Positions 1-5,890 of a stretch of DNA of 8,818 nt are shown here, piece by piece (within the stretch, counting starts at the first letter, position 1; every line of letters starts with the position of its first letter). The notes under the pieces were generated by a model. The model worked only from the letters and a program-made list of their open reading frames with translations. It was not told where the DNA came from and ran no database searches. The position numbers and the translations under genes are program-made. This DNA comes from Coriobacteriia bacterium (GTDB taxonomy: Bacteria > Actinomycetota > Coriobacteriia > Coriobacteriales > UBA8131): the NCBI GenBank assembly GCA_009781525.1, contig WQXZ01000067.1, positions 1-8,818 on the forward strand, read 5' to 3'.

Positions 1-660
1 GTAGGTAAGACGAACCTCGCTCTTAACCTGATTGATCGCTGGCTTCGCCTTCATAAAAAACTCACTTTGATTGATCTTGATGTTGTGAATCCCTACTTTC
101 GCTCTTCGGACAGTGCCGTCTGGCTTGAGGCAAGTGGAGTCAAACTGCTCGGTCCGTCATTGGCTCGCAGCACGCTGGACACACCCTCTCTCGCCCCAGG
201 AATCGACGAATCGATACGCTCTGGCAGCCTGGACAATCCGGTACTGGTCGATGTCGGTGGCGACCCTGATGGAGCAAGGGCTCTGTCCCGCTATGCTGAA
301 AGCATCAGAACCCAATCTTATGAGTTGATCTATATTGCCAATTTCAATCGCCCAGAGGTCGCGAACGCAGCTTCTGCCCTGGCGCTGATGCAGGCAATCG
401 AAGCCCAATCAGGTCTGGCAGTAACCGGTATCATCAGCAATACACACCTAAAGGAATTCACATCTGTGGAGCAGATCATGTCTACCATGCCGGCGCTTCT
501 TGAACTGTCTGAGTTGGCTGAGCTACCGGTTTTGGTGATAACCGCTCCGGAAGAACTGGCATCGGATCTGAAGCAGGCGCTTGACACATGGCTGCCAGGG
601 CAAAGAAACAGCATCCCGGTGCTGGCCATGCAGCAAATGGTCAAGACACCGTGGGAGTAG
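1..660 (+). CDS. MinD/ParA-like P-loop ATPase, 5' end outside window
   Basis: This is the 3' part of a gene that begins before the window; the frame is open from base 1 to the TAG at 658-660 (219 residues visible). The first residues, VGKTN, are the end of a Walker A loop, so only a short N-terminal piece is missing. LTLIDLDVVNPYFRS follows, with the Walker A-prime type Asp pair of MinD/ParA/CobQ ATPases. VLVDVGGDPDGA is a Walker B-like strand, and GIISNTHLKEFTS resembles the nucleotide-base recognition strand of this class. No transmembrane segment or iron-sulfur cysteine cluster is visible. The family is a cytosolic nucleotide-dependent switch or cargo protein; the partner cannot be read from here. 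The next gene has its own promoter, so this gene probably ends its transcript. The fold class is confident; the specific role is unknown. Confidence 0.8.
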   Translation, partial: VGKTNLALNLIDRWLRLHKKLTLIDLDVVNPYFRSSDSAVWLEASGVKLLGPSLARSTLDTPSLAPGIDESIRSGSLDNPVLVDVGGDPDGARALSRYAESIRTQSYELIYIANFNRPEVANAASALALMQAIEAQSGLAVTGIISNTHLKEFTSVEQIMSTMPALLELSELAELPVLVITAPEELASDLKQALDTWLPGQRNSIPVLAMQQMVKTPWE

Positions 661-727
661 TGCAAGCAAGCTAAGCTTGTGGTGATATGGCTCATATAAC
701 CTGGATAGAGCGTATATACAGCGCTGC

Positions 728-756
728 TTGACCGGATCTTGCTCAAGTACCATAAT
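728..756 (+). promoter_or_regulatory. Sigma-70-type promoter for the tautomerase gene
   Basis: TTGACC at 728-733 (5/6 match to the -35 consensus) and CATAAT at 751-756 (5/6 match to the -10) are separated by exactly 17 bp. Transcription would start near 763, leaving a leader of about 22 nt before the ATG at 785. The site lies between the upstream ATPase and the tautomerase, so the tautomerase is likely transcribed alone. Confidence 0.65.
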
Positions 757-771
757 CTGCTTAACCGTATT

Positions 772-779
772 AGGAGGTG
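772..779 (+). promoter_or_regulatory. Perfect Shine-Dalgarno that fixes the tautomerase start
   Basis: AGGAGGTG is a full eight-base match to the 16S anti-Shine-Dalgarno sequence and lies 5 nt before the ATG at 785. It rules out the longer in-frame reading from the TTG at 728, which would add 19 residues and remove the catalytic N-terminal proline. Confidence 0.85.
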
Positions 780-784
780 TTGTT

Positions 785-1012
785 ATGCCATTCATTCACT
801 ATCGTTCTTACGCCGGAAAAGACCTCGAGACCAAGAAAAAAACTGCCGAAGCTATTGCTAAAGTCGCTGCAGAAATCTGGGGAGCACCAGAAAGTGCCTT
901 CACAATTGTCTTTGAAGATGTTGACCGTGAAGTCTGGGAGGCTGAGGTTAAAGAAGCCATCATCGAGCCGCTGCGCGATAAGATAGTCATGGAGCAAGGC
1001 GAGATACTTTAA
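785..1012 (+). CDS. 4-oxalocrotonate tautomerase-like protein (tautomerase superfamily)
   Basis: This 75-residue protein starts Met-Pro-Phe-Ile. Removal of Met exposes Pro1, the general base of the 4-oxalocrotonate tautomerase (4-OT) superfamily, small oligomeric cytosolic enzymes that move protons in enol/keto substrates. An ungapped by-eye alignment to classical 4-OT places Gly10 on Gly10, Lys11 on the substrate-binding Arg11, Thr39 on Arg39 and Trp50 on Phe50. The fold and Pro1 are therefore kept, but one carboxylate-binding arginine is conservatively replaced and another is lost, so the substrate is probably not 4-oxalocrotonate. The mature chain is about 12 residues longer than classical 4-OT at its C-terminus (62 residues in 4-OT). 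It has its own promoter and a very strong ribosome binding site, and no pathway partners adjoin it. Superfamily membership is confident; the substrate is unknown. Confidence 0.88.
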   Translation: MPFIHYRSYAGKDLETKKKTAEAIAKVAAEIWGAPESAFTIVFEDVDREVWEAEVKEAIIEPLRDKIVMEQGEIL

Positions 1013-1052
1013 TGAAGCTTCTGCCCAAACCGCTTCACCGAACAGTTTAGCG

Positions 1053-1799
1053 CTAGTACGTAAATCGCTCGGACTTCTTCACAGCATAGCCATAGGCCAT
1101 GTAATGCGATGATGATTTTTTTGAGCGGCATAATAGCCTGTCCAGTTTGCTGAACAGCGCAGAATCGCTCTTCACACATCCCAGCAGACCATAGGTCTGC
1201 AGCCTTATATTGCCGAACTCAGACAGCAGAGATTCCAACTCAAAAGCGCTGGGATAATACCAGCTCCTCCCCCAGGTAACAAAATGCTTGCGCGCAAAGC
1301 GATGAAACCCAGAGCCACTGGCATTCTCGGCAAACAGTAGCAATCCTCCTGGTTTCAACACTCGATGGATCTCAGCTAGCGCGCATTCGATCGCAGAAAA
1401 GTTCAGACCCGCACCAATGCCGCCAAGAATAGACTTGAATAACACGATATCAAAGCTCTCGTCAGGCTCATCGATTGCAGTTGCGTCTACGGCACGATGT
1501 TCGATTTGCGAAAGCCTGTTGTATTTCGCATGCAATGCTATTGCTTGCTCACTGGGCCCTTCAAGATCACTGCAGACCACCGATGCTCCCCTGTCAGCAA
1601 GCCAGAGTGAGAGGCCACCGTCGCGCGCACCAAGCTCCAGCGCACGCAGACCGCGCCTATGAGCCAAAGCATCGCTCCCCAGCGAATCATCTGTTGCGGA
1701 AAACCCGTCTAAGGTCTTATCCCAAAGAAATAATGCCTGTTGCCAGGTTGCGATGTCCCACTGGAGGTATTCGACGAGTTTTTCTCTACTGTAAGCCAT
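1053..1799 (-). CDS. Class I SAM-dependent methyltransferase
   Basis: The 248-residue protein carries the class I methyltransferase landmarks in order. ALELGARDGGLSLWLA (about residues 54-69) is the glycine-rich SAM loop. VVCSDLEG (about 74-81) ends in the acidic residue expected to hold the ribose. A strand SFDIVLFKS (about 115-123) follows, and HRVLKPGGLLLFAE (about 145-158) is the usual UbiE/Methyltransf_11 motif. The C-terminal part (about 170-248) has no recognisable specificity motif, so the methyl acceptor is unknown. It converges on the tautomerase gene with 40 bp between them and is divergent from the nitrogenase-like operon, separated by repeat element A. There is no Shine-Dalgarno before the ATG, which fits a leaderless transcript. 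A functional link to the nitrogenase-like genes is possible from proximity only; nothing in the sequence demonstrates it. Confidence 0.88.
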   Translation of the reverse strand: MAYSREKLVEYLQWDIATWQQALFLWDKTLDGFSATDDSLGSDALAHRRGLRALELGARDGGLSLWLADRGASVVCSDLEGPSEQAIALHAKYNRLSQIEHRAVDATAIDEPDESFDIVLFKSILGGIGAGLNFSAIECALAEIHRVLKPGGLLLFAENASGSGFHRFARKHFVTWGRSWYYPSAFELESLLSEFGNIRLQTYGLLGCVKSDSALFSKLDRLLCRSKKSSSHYMAYGYAVKKSERFTY

Positions 1800-1806
1800 A
1801 GCAGCG

Positions 1807-1812
1807 ATTCTA
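1807..1812 (-). promoter_or_regulatory. Candidate -10 box for a leaderless methyltransferase mRNA
   Basis: On the - strand TAGAAT is followed by seven bases and then the ATG at 1799. This is the TANNNT-N7-ATG layout of leaderless actinobacterial transcripts. The sequence just before the ATG contains no purine-rich ribosome binding site, which supports the reading. No convincing -35 box is seen at 17 bp. Confidence 0.4.
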
Positions 1813-1868
1813 CCATCAAATCACAATGATTCACCTCAACCGCCCCTCCTGCCACACAGAGACTATGT

Positions 1869-2018
1869 GGGACAGAGGAGACGGGGCAATGTGTGGGACA
1901 GAGGGTGGGACAGAGGGGACGGGGCGTTTTGTCCCACTTTGTCAAGGTTGCAGTACCAAGCTGCAAGTTGTCGCTGAAGAAAAGTGGGACAAAACGCCCC
2001 GTCCCCTCTGTCCCACCC
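1869..2018. repeat. Repeat element A: 38-bp perfect inverted repeat with 40-nt core, plus tandem words
   Basis: The arms at 1903-1940 and 1981-2018 are perfect reverse complements (38 bp) around a 40-nt loop (1941-1980). The loop itself contains a small stem, TTGCAG/CTGCAA (1948-1953 with 1961-1966). To the left are related words: GGGACAGAGGAGACGG at 1869-1884 and GGGACAGAGG at 1895-1904, leading to GGGACAGAGGGGACGG at 1907-1922 inside the arm. No transposase is encoded. The layout resembles REP/BIME-type palindromes mobilised in trans by a REP-associated tyrosine transposase (RAYT); that assignment is an inference. Together with the promoter region it fills the 385-bp gap between the methyltransferase and the nitrogenase-like operon. 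Its loop core recurs in inverted orientation in element B. Confidence 0.9.
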
Positions 2019-2107
2019 AACGCAACCATCTGAGCAGCAGAATCACCAGCAGTGATAATCTAACACTCTGCACAGACTGGTTGCCTGACACACCAACAGC
2101 CCCACTG

Positions 2108-2151
2108 CAATGGCTTATCATTGGCACAAATATCAAATAGCAAACTATACA
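2108..2151 (+). promoter_or_regulatory. Possible promoter and dyad upstream of the nitrogenase-like operon
   Basis: The AT-rich stretch before the operon contains TTGGCA-like bases: TTGGCA at 2121-2126 matches the -35 consensus at 5/6, and TATACA at 2146-2151 is a weaker -10 (4/6). The spacer of 19 bp is long. A short dyad, CAATG (2108-2112) with CATTG (2119-2123), overlaps the -35 and could be an operator. All of it lies between element A and the start codon. The call is tentative. Confidence 0.3.
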
Positions 2152-2184
2152 TAACAACTCCAGCCCACGAAAAGGGAGGGCTCT

Positions 2185-4440
2185 ATGCAGATAGCCATCT
2201 ACGGCAAAGGGGGCATCGGCAAATCGACGATTGCTGCCAACATCTCAGCCGCTCTAGCCAGTGGCGGCAAGCGCGTGTTGCAGGTCGGATGTGACCCCAA
2301 GCACGACTCCACGCGCCTGTTGCTGGGCGGACGCTCGCCGCAAACGGTGCTCGACTACATCCGCGTCACGTCACCCGATAAGTACCGGGTCAGCGACGTT
2401 ATCATGACCGGCGAATTCGGTGTGGACTGTGCCGAATCCGGCGGTCCGGAGCCTGGCATCGGCTGCGCTGGTCGCGGCATTCTAACCACCTTTGACATGC
2501 TTGAGAAGCTCGGAATTCGCAATCATGGATACGACGCGATTCTCTACGACGTGCTGGGCGACGTGGTCTGCGGTGGCTTTGCCGTGCCGATTCGCAACGA
2601 GTACGCCGACCGCGTCTACATCATCACCTCCGGCGAGTTCATGTCAATCTACGCCGCCAACAACATCCTGCGTGGACTTGCCAACTACCAGACCAATCGC
2701 GGGCGCGTCGGTGGCATCATCTTCAACGCCCGCGGTGGAGACTACGAGCAGCAGCGCGTCCAGCGCTTTGCCGATGCCGTGCAGCTGCCGATTCTGGCCA
2801 CTATTCCGCGCGACGACATCTTTGCTGCCAGCGAGCGCGCCAAGCGCTGTGTAGTGGCTGAGTTCCCACAGAGCGACCTGGCTACCATGTTCCGCACGCT
2901 GGCTCAGCAAATCAGCTCCGACAGCGAGCTCTACCTTGCCCAGCCCCTGACCGATGAGCATCTGGAGCAACGCATTCTCGAAGACTCCTCCGAAACGCAT
3001 AACATTAACAATAATGTGGATAAGACCTCGCCTTCTGCACCTGCCACCGCGACCGCCGCCACCACCCCTGTCACCAATCCCGCAGCAACCGTGACCCCTG
3101 CCACCGCGTCCCCCACCTCCACCACCAATCCCCTGCTCTCCAAGGCAATGGTCTATAAGGAGCCCTTGCATGGTTGCGCGTTCAGCGGTGCTTTGGGGGT
3201 AGCCATCCAGCTGACCGATTGCATCAGCATCGCCCACGGACCTGCCAGCTGTGCGCACATCGCCTTTCAGGCGATTACCTCGATTTCGCGCCGAATGCTG
3301 CTAGAGCGCGGCACTGTGATACCGATTCAGACCGCGCCGCCGATCGTCTCGACAGACATGAACGAAACCGTGATGATATTCGGCGGAGCTGAGCCGTTGC
3401 TGCAGCGAATCGAAGCCGCAAAGCAAAAGAATCCGAGGGCAATTTTCGTTATCTCAACCTGCCCGAGTGGAATCATCGGTGAAGACCTTTCCTCACTGCC
3501 AGAATTATCTGACGGCAACACCCAGGTAATCCCGATTGCCACCGATGGCAACCTGACAGGAGACAACCTGCAAGGTGTACTGATGGGATACCAACTTATC
3601 GCCGAGCAGATAATCGACCGCAGCCTGACTCCTGAATCAAAGCTGATAAACATAGTTGCTGAAAAGCCGATAGCCAACGCCACCGCAGGAAACCTGCAGT
3701 TCGCAAACGACATCTTTGACCGCCTTGGTCTGAAGCTCAACTGTCGCTTCCTCTGCGAAAGCTCCTACGATAAAGTGCGCAGCTTCAAAAAGGCAGGCTT
3801 GAACGTTTTAGCATACGCTGATTACATGGGTGAAGCCCTGAAAAGCTACCTGGAGCAAAACTACGATGCGGTGTTCATGAACAAGCCGATGCCGATAGGC
3901 TTTGCTGACAGCAGCGAGTGGGTTCGCGATCTGGCAGAATACGCCGAATGCCCTGAGGCTGCAGACGCTATCATCGCCGACTACCAGCAACTCTATCAGG
4001 CTGAGGTCGCCCGCCTGCGTCCGATTCTTGAGGGCAAAAGGCTGATGGTAGTGACCTTTAACCACAGCATAGACTGGATTTTATCCACAGCTTTAGATGT
4101 CGGCATGGAACTAAGTTTCGTGGGCATTTTGGACTATTCGCAGGATCACAGATTCAACACCTCTCACGCAGGCAGTATCAGGGAGCTGCATCCGAGTCTG
4201 GATTATTCGGCTGTTCGGCGGTCGGATGATGTCAGGCGGGTGGCTCCAGATGTGCTGCTGGGCAACTATCTGCCGCGGGAAGACATGGGCAATATCGTAA
4301 ACGATACTATTCAGCTTTGTCCGGATGTCGGATTTCTTTCTGGCATCAAAATGGCTGCGCGCTGGGCAGAGATGATGCGCGCTGACCTGGGTGAAGGATG
4401 GAGGCGAGATGCAGAACTTTACAGCAAATACCGAGCCTGA
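2185..4440 (+). CDS. Nitrogenase-like fusion: Fe-protein (NifH/BchL-like) domain joined to component-1 D-like domain
   Basis: A 751-residue single chain; GGGAGG at 2174-2179 precedes the ATG. Residues 1 to about 262 are a full Fe protein: Walker A GKGGIGKST (7-15), CDPKHDST (36-43), Cys94 in GIGCAGRG and Cys129 in DVVCGGFAVPIR (the two [4Fe-4S] ligands). Arg97 matches the NifH ADP-ribosylation arginine. Residues about 264-320 form an Ala/Thr/Pro/Ser-rich linker. Residues about 321-751 are a nitrogenase component-1 domain with Cys331 (HGCAFSG), Cys356 (HGPASC) and Cys426 (STCPSGIIGEDL) at the three D-side cluster positions. By eye, the FeMo-cofactor Cys position (A. vinelandii Cys275) is Tyr544, and no His follows SGIK near the C-terminus. 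Expected role: ATP-driven electron delivery to an iron-sulfur reductase whose substrate is unknown. It forms an operon with the K-like gene, overlapping it by 32 nt. The two-domain call is very secure; the reaction is not known. Confidence 0.93.
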   Translation: MQIAIYGKGGIGKSTIAANISAALASGGKRVLQVGCDPKHDSTRLLLGGRSPQTVLDYIRVTSPDKYRVSDVIMTGEFGVDCAESGGPEPGIGCAGRGILTTFDMLEKLGIRNHGYDAILYDVLGDVVCGGFAVPIRNEYADRVYIITSGEFMSIYAANNILRGLANYQTNRGRVGGIIFNARGGDYEQQRVQRFADAVQLPILATIPRDDIFAASERAKRCVVAEFPQSDLATMFRTLAQQISSDSELYLAQPLTDEHLEQRILEDSSETHNINNNVDKTSPSAPATATAATTPVTNPAATVTPATASPTSTTNPLLSKAMVYKEPLHGCAFSGALGVAIQLTDCISIAHGPASCAHIAFQAITSISRRMLLERGTVIPIQTAPPIVSTDMNETVMIFGGAEPLLQRIEAAKQKNPRAIFVISTCPSGIIGEDLSSLPELSDGNTQVIPIATDGNLTGDNLQGVLMGYQLIAEQIIDRSLTPESKLINIVAEKPIANATAGNLQFANDIFDRLGLKLNCRFLCESSYDKVRSFKKAGLNVLAYADYMGEALKSYLEQNYDAVFMNKPMPIGFADSSEWVRDLAEYAECPEAADAIIADYQQLYQAEVARLRPILEGKRLMVVTFNHSIDWILSTALDVGMELSFVGILDYSQDHRFNTSHAGSIRELHPSLDYSAVRRSDDVRRVAPDVLLGNYLPREDMGNIVNDTIQLCPDVGFLSGIKMAARWAEMMRADLGEGWRRDAELYSKYRA
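2974..3144 (+). other. Low-complexity interdomain linker region of the fusion gene
   Basis: This encodes about residues 264-320, rich in Ala, Thr, Pro and Ser, between the Fe-protein and D-like domains. The DNA carries direct repeats: CCTGCCACCGCG at 3040-3051 and 3097-3108, and CACCAATCCC at 3072-3081 and 3123-3132. These suggest the linker grew by local duplication. The frame stays open throughout, so this is a linker rather than a broken junction. Confidence 0.8.
4400..4404 (+). promoter_or_regulatory. Ribosome binding site selecting the K-like subunit start
   Basis: GGAGG lies 4 nt before the ATG at 4409. An alternative GTG start at 4391, six codons upstream, has no comparable site in front of it. 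The site sits inside the end of the upstream gene, so the two genes are probably translationally coupled. Confidence 0.6.
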
Positions 4441-5881
4441 GCAGGCAGTCGAGCCAGAGGCAACCGCACCAAGGTCAGTCGCACCAGGGTCAGCGGACAC
4501 TCCGAGCGCCCTGGATTGCGCCCCAGGGGCAATCGCAACCGCAACAGCACCAGCCGCCCACGCCGTCACGCCAGCCGCCCACGCCTCCCCCGTTGTCTAC
4601 ACGGCAAGCACTGAGCCGGACAGCTTCACCGGCGCGATCTTTGCCATCGAGGGCATCGCGGATGCTGCGGTGGTGCTGAACGGTCCAACCGGATGCAAGT
4701 TCTACCACAGCGCGATATCCGACACCCAGTTTCCACGCGCGGTCGACTACGACCCGCTCTCGTTCTCTGAGCGCTGCTTTTTCGGACAGCCACGCGTGCC
4801 GGCGACCTATCTGGATGGAGACGACTACATTTTTGGATCGGCTCCGAAGCTCGAAGAGGTGCTCGAAGTGGTCGACAGCAAGGGATACAGCCTGATTGCC
4901 GTCATCAACTCGCCTGGAGCCGCGCTGATCGGTGACGACCTTGACCGCCTGCTGGGCGACTCGGTGTCATCAACCAGGCACCTGTCAATCGAAAGCACCG
5001 GATTCTCTGGCGACTACGGCTCCGGCTTTCAAACCGCCATCAACAAGGTCATCGACCTGCTTGACTTGCCCGAGACCGAGGTCAGACCTAAGTCTGTCAA
5101 CCTGCTCGGTATTAACCTCGACCAAAAATACTACGACAACAACTACTACACCCTGCGCGAATTACTGGCGCTCTGCGAAATCGAGGTCATCACCGCCTTC
5201 GGTGCCACTGACACTCTGGATAAGATCACGCTTGCTCGCCAGGCGGCACTGAATGTTGTTGTATGCCCAGAGACCGGACTGGATACTGCTCGAAAACTTT
5301 ATAGCGACTGGGGTACTCCCTATATTGTTGCAGAGAGTGGCCAACCGATTGGCTTTGAGGCTATTGTTGCATTTGTAACCCAGATTACTGAGGCTTTGGG
5401 TGCTGATGCCTCTGGTGCGCATGAGACCGTTGATAAAGCCAGAGCCAGAGCATATCTACAGCTCTCGCGTTATTCGTCACTGCTGGGACTTCCCAAAGGA
5501 GCCTTCTATTCGATTCGGGCAGCCGCTTCGATAGCGTACCCCCTGGCTCGCTGGCTTTCGTCGTACTTGGGCATGATTCCAGCAGCTATTGAGATTCTCT
5601 CAGGAGAAGACGGTGGCTTCAGCGAGCGCCTGCGAGCGTATATGGCATCGCTTCAGCTTGAGGATGTGCTGAGTCGACCTGTTGCCACCACACCGACCCA
5701 GGTTGTATTTGCCGATGGCGACACCATAGCCACCTGCAAGCTGATGGGCCTGCAAACCTGTGGAATCGAGATCGGTTTTCCTTCCCTCAACTACCTGGAC
5801 ATCACCCGCAAACAACTCTACGGCCCCGAAGGCACCCTGTTTCTACTGGAGCAGGTAATGAACGGCCTAAGATACGTGTAG
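4409..5881 (+). CDS. Nitrogenase component 1, NifK/BchB-like partner subunit
   Basis: The 490-residue protein opens with about 60 Ala/Pro/Thr-rich residues, including two PAAHA words from a 21-bp-spaced DNA repeat (4550-4564 and 4571-4585). A component-1 fold follows: STEPDSFTGAIFAIEG (about 67-82), LNGPTGCKFYH (91-101), DDYIFGSAPKLEEVLE, IGDDLDRL, and a C-terminal IEIGFPSLNYLD typical of the family. An ungapped by-eye alignment to NifK puts Asp71 on Cys70 and Cys96 on Cys95; Pro169 occupies the Cys153 position. The subunit therefore offers one Cys, perhaps plus Asp, to an interface cluster, whereas NifK supplies three Cys. Cys96 sits where BchB/ChlB uses its ligand Asp36. It would pair with the D-like domain of the fusion protein, and its coding start overlaps that gene by 32 nt. 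Family is secure; substrate unknown. Confidence 0.9.
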   Translation: MQNFTANTEPEQAVEPEATAPRSVAPGSADTPSALDCAPGAIATATAPAAHAVTPAAHASPVVYTASTEPDSFTGAIFAIEGIADAAVVLNGPTGCKFYHSAISDTQFPRAVDYDPLSFSERCFFGQPRVPATYLDGDDYIFGSAPKLEEVLEVVDSKGYSLIAVINSPGAALIGDDLDRLLGDSVSSTRHLSIESTGFSGDYGSGFQTAINKVIDLLDLPETEVRPKSVNLLGINLDQKYYDNNYYTLRELLALCEIEVITAFGATDTLDKITLARQAALNVVVCPETGLDTARKLYSDWGTPYIVAESGQPIGFEAIVAFVTQITEALGADASGAHETVDKARARAYLQLSRYSSLLGLPKGAFYSIRAAASIAYPLARWLSSYLGMIPAAIEILSGEDGGFSERLRAYMASLQLEDVLSRPVATTPTQVVFADGDTIATCKLMGLQTCGIEIGFPSLNYLDITRKQLYGPEGTLFLLEQVMNGLRYV

Positions 5882-5890
5882 ACAAGCTAA

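Noticed and set aside
665..680. CAAGCT-A-AGCTTG palindrome after the ATPase gene as a terminator
   Set aside because: A one-base loop cannot form a hairpin and no T-run follows.
728..784. Longer tautomerase starting at TTG 728
   Set aside because: It would bury the catalytic Pro1, and the perfect Shine-Dalgarno at 772-779 points to ATG 785; 728-733 is better read as the -35 box.
1013..1037. TGAAGC/GCTTCA inverted repeat between the tautomerase and methyltransferase genes
   Set aside because: The 6-bp stem is too weak, has a 13-nt loop and lacks a T-tract.
1826..2140. Open frames across element A giving proteins with GTGRFVPL-type segments
   Set aside because: They are translations of the inverted repeat in both directions, with no ribosome binding site or family match.
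2644..3258. 204-residue glycine-rich frame on the - strand
   Set aside because: It is antisense to the conserved Fe-protein and linker coding region; its glycine runs are the reverse of the Ala/Pro/Thr linker codons.
3148..4440. Internal start (ATG 3148) producing a separate D-like subunit
   Set aside because: AAGG is only 2 nt from this ATG, too close for a good ribosome binding site, so the fused product is favoured; a minor internal product is not excluded.
4111..4569. 152-residue frame on the - strand over the junction of the two nitrogenase-like genes
   Set aside because: It is antisense to well-conserved coding sequence and has no recognisable motif or start signal.
2185..5881. True nitrogen-fixing nitrogenase (nifHDK)
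   Set aside because: FeMo-cofactor ligands are absent, the K-like subunit lacks two of three P-cluster cysteines, and no cofactor assembly genes are present.
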